64,000 bases of DNA, from assembly GCA_024734555.1 (NCBI GenBank), contig JANPWX010000336.1, forward strand, positions 1,267,749 through 1,331,748, written 5' to 3'. Below are positions 47,121-58,822 of the stretch, one piece after another. The number at the start of each line of letters is the position of its first letter. Position 1 is the stretch's first letter. The position numbers and the translations under genes are program-made. The notes under the pieces are model-generated. The model ran no database searches and had not been told where the DNA came from. It was given only the letters and a program-made list of their open reading frames with translations. The stretch is from Trochalopteron elliotii. Its lineage: Eukaryota; Chordata; Aves; Passeriformes; Leiothrichidae.

Positions 47121-48399
47121 GAGACAGTGAATGTGTTACAGAGTTCCTGTGTCCCTTATGAGGTGTTGTATAACTGTAATTATTAAAGTCAGTATTGTTT
47201 GTTCTTTAAGTCTTTCTGTGTTTGATTGATTTTTCTTTGATGTGAGAATAAACTAGTTGTAAGCTGTACTTCATTACTTTAAAATTGGCATCCAGATAGT
47301 TAAATATCTGAGCTCCTTAAAGGAGTTCAGAAGGATATTAAAAGTGTGATGGATTAGTGTTAAATCTGGTTTTGCAGAGAGCCTGGGAATAAGCTGTGCT
47401 TTTGGAGACCAGCAAGGCACTGGAATACACAGCTCAGCACGCTCTGAGCGAGATGACCCAACTCAGGGTAGAAGAGGTGGGAAAACTCTGCAGATGTCAC
47501 TGGGACTGAAACCTTTCCTGGCTTATTCTGCCAGATCTGTGAGCCTGTCTGCATGCCTTACACTCCACATTCCTGACTGCCTTTGAAAAAACATCCCCTC
47601 TCGTATCTGTGTGGAGTTCCTTTGTAAACCAGAGGGAACACGGGAAGGAAAGACAGCCTGACACTTGCTTTGGTTTTTTTTTTCTTGCATCCCCTTTCAG
47701 CTCTGGTGTGAGGTTGGTCGTGCCTGCTGCTCCTGTGCCTTTGAAGCCAGCAGAATTCCTCATCTGGGGTCGAGCTGGGAGACTTTTCCTGACACTGTTT
47801 ACATCCCTGTGCTTCCATATGTGTGTAAATGTATATTCTGTACACTGCTCGATATACAATTGACTTACTGCCACATCCCATGTATATAATGATAGCAGTC
47901 TATTATAGATACACTGCTGAGAGGTTTAGTGCTCTAATTCCTGCTGGCTTTCCTTTAAATAGTAATAATGGGAATAATGGCTCTTTAATCACCTACTCCT
48001 CTTGGCAGCTCTTTCAACAGAAGACTTAAAGGCATAAAGTGTTCCTGTAAGATCCTGTCAGAGTTGCTTTGCAGGTGTTAAAGAAACTGATGTCAAATTT
48101 TGCCAACTGCCTTGCAGTTGTCTCAATTTGTAAGTACGTAAAGCTCCACAGAAATTGAAAAAATGATGTATTTCCAAGCGTAAGGAGTGGCTCAAAAGAC
48201 TTGAGCCTCTCATATGAATAGCATTTGCCAGGAGTGGTGTTTAGACACTTAGGTAGCTAAATTAGAAAAGGTCTAGGATGGCAATATTTCCAAGTGGCTT
48301 AGAAAAAAGAATTAGATTTAAGTTCTGTTAAATTCTACCTTCAGAGTTGCTTTGTTTTGTTGCAATAGCTTCTATCTCTTCTTTTTCTGCTGACGGGAG

Positions 48400-48680
48400 G
48401 TGGCTTTTTTTATTAATATGCTATTGCCTGTGGGGAACCAATACATATACTAACATCTATTAAAAATAATTCCAGGGCTCACCCATGCATGCAGTAATTA
48501 GGACTGTGAGCACCCAAGGAAAATGAGTGTATAATATCTTCATTAAAGCAGGATAATAGAATTTTACTTACCGATTAGATAATTCTAAGAGTTTAGGACG
48601 TTAAATTTCCTTTCATTTTCATGTTATTAATATTGATGTGGCTATTTTGATAGTACATTGTCTTGTTAATGCAAGTTTTA
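48400..48680. promoter_or_regulatory. Candidate conserved non-coding element
   Basis: ATTAATATGCTATTGCCTG, an octamer-like TTTGCAT-type neighbourhood further on (48790), CCCATGCATGCAGTAATTAGG, CGATTAGATAATTC and TGTTATTAATATTGATGTGGC occur in single-copy sequence. The density of ATTA/TAAT and ATGCAT sites is above the local impression, but this is a texture-based guess. Confidence 0.2.
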
Positions 48681-51600
48681 TTGGGGTAAGAAAATGTGGA
48701 AAATCTGAAAGTCTAATCAATTAGAAAAATTTTGTTTATTTTGGTAGACTGTGTTTACTTGGAAGTCAGTTACTTGCCCAATAAAAACATTTGCATGCAT
48801 GAGAGAGAAGAAAATAGTTTCTGTAGCACACTGTATAACCTTGGTTTTGTCCTTCTTGCTAACTTCAGAGTTTCACTGGAGTTTGTTGTCTGAATCTCTA
48901 CTTCATTTTTTTTTGCAGTAAATTCAAACTCCTGTCCATGTTAATGTTATCTTGAGACTGGCTTCTGTTCTGAATCTCAGTAACACTGAAGGTATTTTGC
49001 AGTGAAATACCTGAGGTGCACAGGCTGGCGTTTCCTCAGGTCTGTTTAGCCCTCTGTGTGTTCAGTCTGTAGCAAATTTTGTGCATTTTGGTGTATAGTT
49101 TCAAATAACCCTGCTTTCACCAGTTAAATGTATGGCAGCAAGTCAGAACTAGAAATATGTCAGCCTTGCCTCCAGTGATTGCTGGATTGGGTACACTGAA
49201 GGAAGCCTGTGTGGAAGAGGGTGGTTTAAATACCAGCAGTGTGAACTTTAAGTAGAGATAAGGGTTTGGTGCCCTTTTTCTTGGGCAGCCTACTGTAGAT
49301 GTTTTGCACTACAGCTGTTCTGGGTTCCAAACTGCCAAAGCAAAGCCCCTGATTGTACAAGAAAGTTTAAAATTGACCCCAGCCTTTACACCTTTACACT
49401 TAGCACTGCCATCATAGCTGTGTTTTCCCAGTGTCCTGGCTCCTGCTGCTGCCGCCCAGCATTGGAAGGTTCAGTGTCAGGCACAACTGTCATTTCCAGT
49501 CTGCTGGATCATTCTCTGAGTGCTGCTGAATTTGCCTGAATTGCAGTGTAGTGGGATTTAATCCTAATCCACAGAAGGAAGTCCTCTCAGTCCTGTTGCT
49601 GCAGGACAAAGGCTCATCTGTGTGTGTCTCCATCCTCTGGCAAGGGCAGCTCTGAGTGCTCCCCTCCTGCTCTCTGCCAGCTCCCTCTCTTCTCCTGCTG
49701 CCTGCAGTTCCCGTTTCCATGTGTTCATCTTGTTTCTGCCCCTCTTGCCCTAAACACTTGAATGCTTTCAGCTCTCATCATGCCATCTTCAGACCGGGCT
49801 AATCAGCATTTCCTTGGGGGATTTCCAGCCCTTGTTTCCTTTCCTGGGCAGCACTCAGGTTCATCCTTAGCACTTGGAAGGGTTTGGCATACCACTGCCT
49901 CTAAAGGGCAGCACTCACTCCAGCTCTTTCTCACCCCAAGATGTTTGTGAGTGCTCAGTTTGTTTGGCAGAACCCATCATCTGTCCTGAGCTGGTGGAGG
50001 CAGCTGCTCGTTGGGTTGAATTTGAAATTGGTACCTCCAAACAAATCCCATTGGACTGCTGGACAGGCCAGCAGAGATGTAGGGATGTTTGCACTGGAAT
50101 GTCTTATCCCAGACAGAAACCTGTGAGGACATGCTGAGATATGTCCCAACATGTGTGTATTTTAGAAATCTTGATGCCAGGCCTTTTATTCTGACAGCAT
50201 TTAGACCACGATGACTCCAGGTGAATCAGGAACCCTCATTTTGTATAGAACATGCACAGCTCAGGCTGTGGCAGTTCTGTCTTTAAGGGAGATTTTTGCC
50301 ACTCTCACAGGCCCTCACATTCTGTATCCACAAATGTACAATCCATCTTTAATTTCTATATATAATTTCCAGAACTCTGGATGTATAAAAGGCATTAATC
50401 AGGAAAATGCAGGTATTGGATTTTGTTGAATTAAGGTAATCTGTTAATTGATTGAAGATGATTCACTGCAAGTTTTGGTACTGAACTCAAGATATACTTT
50501 ACAATAGTTCACTGTTACAATGATTAATGGCCTTGTCATTTTATCTTATATGAGGAATTGGGTAAAGTGACCTTGGAAGGATATTTTCATGATTGTTTTT
50601 AATACATAAGGGAAAAAAAATTACCCAAAGTACTGCTACACTATGGAAATAATTTAGAACTTCAAAAATGTTGTCAAATGTCTATGCTGTAAACAGGATT
50701 TAGACAGATATAGTCTGCATAAGAAGATTCTGGCTTTTTACTTCTTTGAACATTAATAAAACCTCTCTGAGTCCATTCCCCAATTTAAATAATGAATGAG
50801 CTATTTTCGTAGCTCTGTCTCCCATATATACCCTCAAGTAATGTGTCTTATGCACTAAATAAAAGCTGGGAGCATTTTTCAGTTTATTTCTTAATGTCAT
50901 AGGAGTTACACTTTTATGTGCCTGTATTCACACTCCCAAGGGCATGTATTAATGCTTGGAAAATGTCTAAGAGAAGTAGGCTGTCCACAGGAGATGGGAA
51001 TGCCATGTCCTTTGTTATTTCCTCGAATGTGATAGTGGTTCCAAGTATAGCAGAAACAGAAATATCTTCTGCTTCCCTTCTCAGAACTGCCTTGAAAAAA
51101 TAGTTTCTGCATGGAGCTGCCTCCCTGGGATAAAGCTGAGGTGCCAGCCTATGTTTTATATTCCCACAGCCATATGTCCACACCAGCGTTGAGTGTAACT
51201 GTTTCTGTGTAGTCTACATAGTCTATATGCAGGAAATTGTAGGACTAAAGAAATCAAATTAAATTCCTTTTACACGCAGATGGCTCTGCTTATTCCTCTG
51301 CCTCCTCAATCAATTGATGTGCCTCCTCTTCTGAACTGAGGATTTCTTTGTGTTTAACAAAAGCCTGTGTTATTCTTATTTAAAATATCTTGTGCTCTAC
51401 AGATGCAGCAAAGGGTGCTTGCTATGTTCACCAGGGTTTCCAACACCATTTAATATCTGAAATAATGAGTTAGGAGAAACAAACAGTACCAAGAGAACAT
51501 ACTGAGGAAGAACTGGAAGTTATGAACAGTATGTGCTGAAGTATCTGCTTGGTGTAGCTGGGATGTTTTAAACTATTATTGTTTGGGGAAATAAAAGCCT

Positions 51601-53877
51601 GTGTCTGTGTCCAAGTAGATGTGTTGCATACTGAATTTTAAGAAGCAGGGTCTGATTTTCTGTCTCTCTCCATTTTTTATTTTTGGTAACAAAGAGGAAA
51701 AACAGCCCTTAGCTGAGACTGCAGGTTTGAAGTTGCTGTAAATCAACACACTTCTGCTGAAGGCAGAGTTAACCCTTCCAGCAGAAGGTCTGGTTTCCAG
51801 ACGTGTGTGGACCTGCCTGTGAGTCTTGTCATGAGGAAATCTCAAGGGCAATGGATCCTTTTGAAGAGGAGTGGTTGTCCAGCTGACATGACTTGGGGTT
51901 TTCCTGTGGAGCTGGGTGTCAGTGGGGACATGACCTTACAAGGGTCACAAACTCCCCAAGGGCTTTGTCATGCCACCTCCACTTTTTTCCTTCTCAAACC
52001 CCAAACCTCTCCACCCTTCTGTCATTCCCTTCACCATGTTGAGAGGGAGGAGGCATTAGTGATGTTAAAAGCTGCAGGGTAGAAAATGCCCAAGTTTGAA
52101 GTATGAAACTCTGCAATGTGTAGTTGAAGGAAGGAGTTACTGAGTGGAGGAGAGAGGTCTCTGGCCTGCTTTAGTACCAAACATTGGTTTTCTCTGCTGT
52201 CTTTGTGGTGGCTGAGGTTCCTGTTCAGTTATCAGGCAGGGCATTATTGAGACTTAAGGAAGGCTTCTAAATTGAGATCTGTTGTGTTGGGCTGGATTAA
52301 AAACACAAGGAAGAATTCCAGACACCTGCCATGCAGTGCTGGGTTAAGATGTGGGGAGCAGAAGGGGTTGGTATGATAAGGAGGGTGAGAATCCTCTGCT
52401 ACAGCCTTGCACCTGGAACTGAAAGGTTGATATGCTCCATGGGATGGAAAACACTGGCTTTTCTCTGCAGTCCACAGTAGAGGAGTGGGCTTAGTACCCT
52501 TTTCTGAAGACAAAACTCTTTTGTTTTACCCTTTCTGTGGAGTTATGCCCTTGGTATCATCTTGGGCTCCAATTTAACCACCACTGTGGATTAAGAGAGG
52601 AAGGTTATCTGTCTCTGATGAAAGCTGCTAAGCTACTGAAGTTCCTTATGGTTGGCAAGAGGTTGCACTGGCATTATGGAACTGCAGCCAAGCAGTGTGG
52701 GAAAGGGAATGGCAGGAGCAGGAAAGAGAACTGCCAACCCACCCTCCCTGCTGTGTCCTTTGGAAGGTCACTGATCAAGTGATAAACCTGAAGCTAGGCC
52801 AATTCACTGGTTTAATTTCTTCCTAAACCTCTCCTGTGGAGAGGAGGCCTCTGTCTCCTACAATCCCTTTCCTAGGCTATGAGAAGAGGGGAATTTCTCC
52901 TCTTCATTGGCTTCCGTGGGAAATTCTCTGTGGTTTCCAACTTTCAGTAATTAAAATAGTGCCTGCAAAACCCTCTCTTCAGATCACATAAGAGCATAAT
53001 GGGATCAACTCCCTACATCCCAGAAGTCCATTGAACTTGGAATAGCAAGTGGAAGTTTTTCCTCAACGAAATTCCATGTCTGAGCCCAAGCTGGTTTAGC
53101 TGAGATCAAAGGCAAACAACTTGAAGTAGTATTTTCAATTTAGTTCAGCTTATGTGATGATTCACACACAACAGAAGAATTGGTATCCCTTGAACTTTTG
53201 TATTAACTCTCTTCACAAGTAATTCTAGGGTTGGTTCTTTTGAATTAATCCAGTAGAAATGTTTAAATTAATATTTTTAGTAGTGAATCACCATGTGCAA
53301 GCTACAAAATGAAAAGTATGAAACCATTAATCTGAAAGGAATATTTAGTTACCATTTTCTTTGCAAGAGATGCCAGTGCTTAGCTCAAATTACTTTCTGT
53401 GTACAAGGGTACTCCTGCTATCTTCTTAAGTGCTGTTTTACTGTGAGAACACATCAGTTGTTTTTGCATAAGTGAATCTGTCATATTCAGGAAAGTGATA
53501 ATTGCTGTTTTAAGCTAACTCGGTGTTTTAGATGGTGCTGTTTTGTTTTCAGTACGTGTTTTGGAAGAGGCAGAGCAGAACAAATTTTAAAGGTCGTGAT
53601 TTCGTTAAGAAATATGTAATAATTGATTCTTAAATATTAGCTTAAGCTATTTCAATCTGTTACATTTCTCAGCATTTTTAACATAGGAGAAAAATGTGCA
53701 AAGGTGTTTGCAAGAGATGGTGAATTATGATAGCTGTTAGGAAATTTGCCTTCAGGTAAAACCAGTGTGCCTTAGGACTCGGTGTTCTAGGAGGCTACTA
53801 TATCTCATTTGGAAGTTTCCATTATTTTGTGGTTTTTCCTGATGACTCAGGGTGGTTTTTTTTATTTTCAAGAAGTA
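48681..53877. other. Long repeat-poor non-coding stretch
   Basis: More than 5 kb without a recognisable interspersed repeat, with a GC-richer zone at 49.4-50.1 kb and 51.7-52.9 kb. Frames up to 91 codons overlap one another on both strands. A short inverted repeat (CTCTCC..GGAGAG) lies near 52831. No gene supported. Confidence 0.55.
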
Positions 53878-54012
53878 CAGAATCATTGAGTTATAGAGTC
53901 ATTTGGGCTGGAAAAGACCCTTAAGATAGAGTCCAACTGTTAACCCAGTGCTGCCAAGCCCACCACTAGTCTGCACACCTTTAAATCCCTCCAGGGATGG
54001 TGACTCAAACCT
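53878..54012 (-). mobile_element. CR1 LINE 3' fragment, antisense, internal deletion
   Basis: CAGAATCATTGAGTTATAGAGTCA precedes 'TTTGGGCTGGAAAAGACCCT', GAGTCCAACTGTTAACCCAG, 'TGCTGCCAAGCCCACCACTA' and CCCTCCAGGGATGGTGACTC. This is the subfamily with AACCATTAACCCAGCACTGCCAAG. Roughly 20-30 bp around CCTAAGTGCCACATCTACAC are lost between CACCACTAG and CTTTAAATCCCTCC. The 80- and 90-codon plus frames begin in it and mean nothing. Confidence 0.88.
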
Positions 54013-54361
54013 CACACTTCTGGTGTTTACTGGGGTCCTGGTTGACCTCTATAGTACTACACATAATGTTTTCTCTATTTCCTTACTCTCCCAAGGCCGT
54101 GTTCACACTAGATATCAAAGTGATATGTTGGAATGCATTTGTCCCAGGGATAGGGATAGGTATCAGAGCAGCACAGGCTGCAATTCATAAATTAATATCC
54201 CACCTTGTTGTCATTGGCAAATCCTCCCAGGAAGGGTTTGGGATACTCAGCTGTGTGCCATTCAGATGACTTGGTGTCTTCAGGTTAGCTTTCATTTGAA
54301 ACCAGTAAGATTCAAATATCAGCAGAAGTGAAAAGGTAACAAATGGTAATAAATCTGGACA

Positions 54362-54444
54362 TTTGTTTGTTTGGGTTTTTTTTTTTTTGTTTGTTTGGGG
54401 GTTTGTTTTGTTTTGTTTTTTTGGGTTGTGTTGTTGTTGTTGTT
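54362..54444. repeat. G/T-only low-complexity tract
   Basis: Eighty-three consecutive bases with no A or C: TTTG units, a T12 run, G3-G5 runs, TTTTG units and a terminal (GTT)5-like array. It starts just after ATCTGGACA and ends at GTTAGGACTTAG. Confidence 0.95.
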
Positions 54445-55587
54445 AGGACTTAGTTCCTGGAAATTTTGTTTATGCTGTGCTCTGGGACTCTGTTCTGAAG
54501 TGTTCAGCTAAACAACTGCAGGGATGTGCCCCAAAGAGATCATTCACTGACTTCCAATTCACTGACTTCTCACATCAGGGAGAATTCCACCCCTGATGTG
54601 CAGCTCTCCATCTCATCTGCCTGTAAATGATTTTTCTCCTCCAGCCCTGTTCCCCACCTGAGGCTGCAATATTGACTTTTCCAGGAAGGATATCCCATTC
54701 TTTTTCCTCTGGTGTTAAAATCCTCATACAGAGAGGAGGTCTGACACTTCACACTGCTTATGTGTACAGCACAAATCTGTTTAATTTATAAGGTTTAGCA
54801 AACAAAACACAGAGTATGAATTTTAACTCAGACACAAATGTCTCAAATGATGCCTGCAAGTTTGAGAATTATTTACCTGGATCCCTGAAACTGTGGTGTC
54901 TTATTTAGTGAGCCTGCAGCAACTGCATTCAAGGTTGCTGAGAGGTGCAGTATTTTTTTTCTCATCTAACCCCAGTAGAAGGTCCTGTGATAGGACTAAT
55001 AAAACACCCTCTGTGATGCATCAGCATTTGTTAGAAAAAACAAGATTAAAGCAATCACCAAATTTGTAAATAAAACTATCAGAGAGCCTTGGTTATTTTA
55101 ATGCCTGATTGTTCAGGACCTTGGATAAGGCTTTTCTTCATTAGTTGGATTTGGATTTTTTTTTTCTTTTTTAAATTGAATTTTTGCATTTACTCTGTTC
55201 CCTGAATAGCTGTATGTCATGTATGTATGTGAAATAAAGCACCCAGTGGTCCTGTTCTTGTTTCTACTACAAACTTTCAGGTGTGGAGGTTACATTGTTT
55301 TGGTTTAGTGTGGAAATTACTTGATTTTTCCATCAGAAGATTGACTTTGGTTTTTCATTTCATCTGAATTTTGTGGGGGCTGAATTCTGCTGTCAACATA
55401 ATGTGTGCCTTTGGCAGCTCTTCAGCAAGTTCTTCACAGATCAGATTGTGAAGTCCTTGAGGCAGATATATTTTTCTTCATGCTCAGGGCCAAGTAGGCC
55501 ATCAGGATTTAACAAATAATTAGGGTAATGATTATCAATAATCTTAATTCCTTGTAGATTTTTTTCATGGAGAAATTGGAAAGTCTA

Positions 55588-55655
55588 ATTGGGTACATGT
55601 TTGTACAGTGCTTTCAAGATGTAAAGTAGTATGTAAGTGCCAAATATTACTATAA
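55588..55655 (+). mobile_element. Ancient CR1/L3-type 3' tail
   Basis: 'TTTGTACAGTGCTTTCAAGA', TGTAAAGTAGTATGTAAGTGCC and AAATATTACTATAAC match the order of the old amniote tail TTGTAAAGCGCTTTGAGATC..GAAAAGCGCTATATAAGTGC..AAATATTATTATTA. Only about 65 bp are recognisable. This family is far older than the avian CR1 copies elsewhere in the window. Confidence 0.5.
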
Positions 55656-55701
55656 CTTAAAATCTTCTAGGAAAAAAAAAAAATCAGGAACTGTAACTAC
55701 A

Positions 55702-55745
55702 TGATGTTGGGACATCACACTGCCAGAATTTTTGACATTCTGGCA
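55702..55745. repeat. Two adjacent short hairpins
   Basis: TGATGT/ACATCA (55702-55707, 55712-55717) forms a 6-bp stem with a TGGG loop. TGCCAGAAT/ATTCTGGCA (55721-55729, 55737-55745) forms a perfect 9-bp stem with a 7-base loop. The total stem length is too short for a microRNA precursor, and no U-run terminator is relevant here. Confidence 0.8.
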
Positions 55746-56515
55746 TGTTATCTTTTATATCCATAAAGCAGCCTTACAGGAAGGGTGTGAGAGGGAATTG
55801 TTTAACTGAAATATGAAATAGAAATTCATGAGAGCTCCAAAAGGGATGCAGAAAAAAATCCATTATGTGGTGTTGGTTGCTAGGAGGTGTATTTTGGGGA
55901 AATGTGCTAGGGCTGTGGGAACAAAGCTCATTAGGTGAGTAGGAATAGTTTTGTGCAACCCCCATTGCTGCCAGGGCTGGGCTAGAGGGAAGGATCTCCA
56001 AACAGATTGATCCAAGGAACCCACTGGGTTAGGCTGGGGTGAGAAAGGTGTGGGAAGGAGAGGTGTGATCCAGCCTGTCAGGGCCTTCCTGTGCCTGCAC
56101 AGGGCTTTTCATCCTCCTTAGTGCCACCACTAACTAAAGTGTCACCTGCTATGGCTGTTCCAGGAGTTGGATCTCCTTTGGGCTGGCACTGGGTCTTTTT
56201 CTATAGTGCTGAAGAACAGGAAAGAGTGGGTTTGTTAATTATTATGTGGACAGCAATTACCTGCTATCCCCCTGCAGAGAAGGAAAATGTGCATGAGCAA
56301 AAGCTAAATCAGAGCTCAGCCTGCTGCACTGGAGGGGTGCTTGTTCTGCAGCTCCCTGCTCTTGGCATTTACACGTGGGGAGACAAGACTGGCATTCTCC
56401 TGGCAGCCTGAGGTCAGCATGTAGAGGTGCTCCTAGGTAACTTGGTATTTTTGCTGTCCACATGTGAGCACTTTGAGTTCAATCTGTATCTGCTAAAAGC
56501 ATCCTGTGTTGGAGT

Positions 56516-56666
56516 GGTCTGCTTGGGGAGGTGGTGGAGTCACCATCACTGGATGTGTTTAAAAAAAGACTGGATGTGACACTCAGTGCCATGGTTTAGT
56601 TGAGGTGTTAAGGCTGGGTTGGACTTGATGATCTTGGAGGTTTCTTCCAACCCAGTGATTCTGTGC
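56516..56666 (+). mobile_element. CR1 LINE 3' fragment, sense
   Basis: GGTCTGCTTGGGGAGGTGGTGGAGTCACC, 'AAAGACTGGATGTGACACTC', 'AGTGCCATGGTTTAGTTGAG', 'GGTTGGACTTGATGATCTTG' and 'GAGGTTTCTTCCAACCCAGT' end in GATTCTGTG. It is well preserved and 5'-truncated at a GGCTGCCCAGG-like block (here TCTGCTTGG). It is the same branch as the 1.8 and 9.4 kb copies. Confidence 0.94.
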
Positions 56667-58525
56667 TAGAAATCATGGGATTTGTTTTCATTTTTGGTAT
56701 AAAGACTTTGCCCTGAGCCATCCAAGTCCAAACCCCACCTAATAAGGTAAGAGTTTATTGCTCAGCTTTACTGTGCTCCATGATTTCCTGGCATCTTGCA
56801 TGCATGGAATATTACAGAAAATATCTCTATACTGGAAGGGAAATATGGGTGTCTTGGTGCAGAACTATTCTCTGAAAAAAAAAAATCACTTCAGTTGTGA
56901 ATTTTGACAGGTTGATTTACTGGAAAGTCACTTTCCAAGCAGCAGCTTTCTGCAGGATCACACTTGAGAATAGAAAGTGTTTTCTTTCTCTCTCTCATGA
57001 ATTTAACTTACATTTTAATACTCTAACGTGGCTTGGTACACACTTCAACTGGAAGGAATGCAAAGATGTTTGTTTGCAGTTGCTTTACTTGTAATAATTT
57101 GGCAGCATAGTGCTGACTGTATAGAATCTGCTTTTTAGCAAGACAAAGGCATGTCCACCTCTTGGGTGAAATGAGTGATTTCTGCCCCAGAGATGATCCT
57201 TTGGTGGTGGGTGAGGCCAGGACATGTGCAAATCCAGGTGCCCCTTCCAGCTTTCAGGCCTTTTTCTGAAATGCCCTGCTGCAAAAAACCCATGAAACTT
57301 TAGAAGACTCCATTTTCTTGTGACACCAGACCCCTAAAAACTGTGCTGCTAAAAGACAGTACAAAAGCTGTGGAGGGAAGCAATTTTCAGAAAACAGATT
57401 GAACAGCAATAATCTATTTACCCTTCTGTGTTGTTGAGATGGGACAACATCAGATACAGTGGTTTGATGTTGGATTGAGTTTTCAGTGTCTGGGTGTTTT
57501 TTGTCTCATTCTCAGGTCTCACAGCTATTTTCTCAGTGCTTTTATTCATTTTTATTTCTGGAAGACAACATCTGAAGAGCATTTCTGTTATGTCCCATGA
57601 AACATGTACATCAAATTTGCTGTTCGAGGAAATTTTAGAATCATTAGTGTAGGCAGGAATCTTCTGAAAGCTTGTTATCTGTCCAAATTCTCCTCCCTGC
57701 AAAAATGAACATCTCAGAGGAAGCAGGTGGGGTGAATTAAATGGCCTCAACCTCATTGTAATGTTGGACTGCAGGTATTTCCTTTCTTGAAAAGCATTCT
57801 CTCTTCTTGTATGCCTGTTTCATTGTTCAAAGGCAGAATGACAGAAGGAAAAGCTTTGGGAGGGGGGAAAAAAACCCAGTGATCTTTCAAAAATCCAAGG
57901 TAGGTAACTTCAGTTAAAAAAATAAAATACAAACAAGCAAAAATCTCAGGGAAAAATATGAGGATCCCAGTGCATGGGGGCACTTAGGGAGGCATTGACT
58001 GGAAATGTTTAAATGTTGGTGTTGCTGCCAAAAGGAGCAAACCTCTTACTTCTTTCTCAGTCCCTTTTTCCAGCCTGTTCACTGCCCTTGCAGTTTTTTT
58101 ATAGAGCTGCACTGTGAATGGGATTTGAAAGCTGATGGAAATTAAAATTAGCCCAGTCAAATGCTCATTTGTTTTAACACAGGAGAGTTCTCTGACCCTG
58201 GTTTCCTGTGCTGATTTTATACCAAACCAGGTTTATGCACAAGGAGGAGCTGGGGTGGAAAAGCAGAATGGGGCTGGAGTGTTTCCACAAAGCAGTATAT
58301 CTAGCATGAAATATATCTAGAAACAGTTGGAAGAACATGCTGAAAGCCCCGAATTATGCTGAAACCATGGATCCTTCTGTTGTGTATCTCTATTACATCT
58401 GAGGGATTTACTGTTTTCTTACCTGTTTTCATATGTCAAAGAGAATGCCTCTTTATTCAGTATTTTCACCAGCTGTTTTTGAGGTGCATTTGAGGCTTGG
58501 AATACTCAGAACAGTCTGAGTCCAC

Positions 58526-58565
58526 TCGACCAGGTTGCTCCAAGCCCCTTCCAGCCTGACCTAAT
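58526..58565 (-). mobile_element. CR1 fragment, antisense, very short
   Basis: GACCAGGTTGCTCCAAGCCCCTTCCAGCCTGACC matches an internal CR1 block (GACCAGGTTGCTCCAAGCCCCATCCAACCTGGCC). Neither the tail nor further 5' sequence is seen, so it is a remnant left by deletion. Confidence 0.65.
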
Positions 58566-58743
58566 GATCAGCTGAGGAAAAGGAGCCTCTCAAGGAACAG
58601 GATGAGCTTGGAGGTTGTGCTTGGGCAGGGAGCAGGAGTGGAGAGGAGTGGGTTTACAAGAGCAAGAGTATAGACTCATGTGGGTTAAGGTTGTAAAATA
58701 ACAATAAGGATCTGTTGCCATAGTCTGTCTCGGATACTGTTAC

Positions 58744-58822
58744 TCTTTTAATTTTTTTTTAATATATTTTATTTATTAATAGTATATTTTATTTTTATTA
58801 CTCTTCTATTTTCATTTTATTT
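58744..58822. repeat. AT-rich (ATTTT)n-like tract
   Basis: TTTTAATTTTTTTTTAATAT, ATTTTATTTATTAATAG, TATATTTTATTTTTATTAC and TTTTCATTTTATTTCC occur in series. The units are irregular and mostly ATTTT. Confidence 0.8.

Noticed and set aside
55210..55270. AATAAAGCACCCAGTGG as an LTR R region or gene end
   Set aside because: A lone AATAAA with no terminal repeats, no upstream frame and no A tract.
55702..55745. microRNA precursor
   Set aside because: Stems of 6 and 9 bp are far shorter than a precursor stem.
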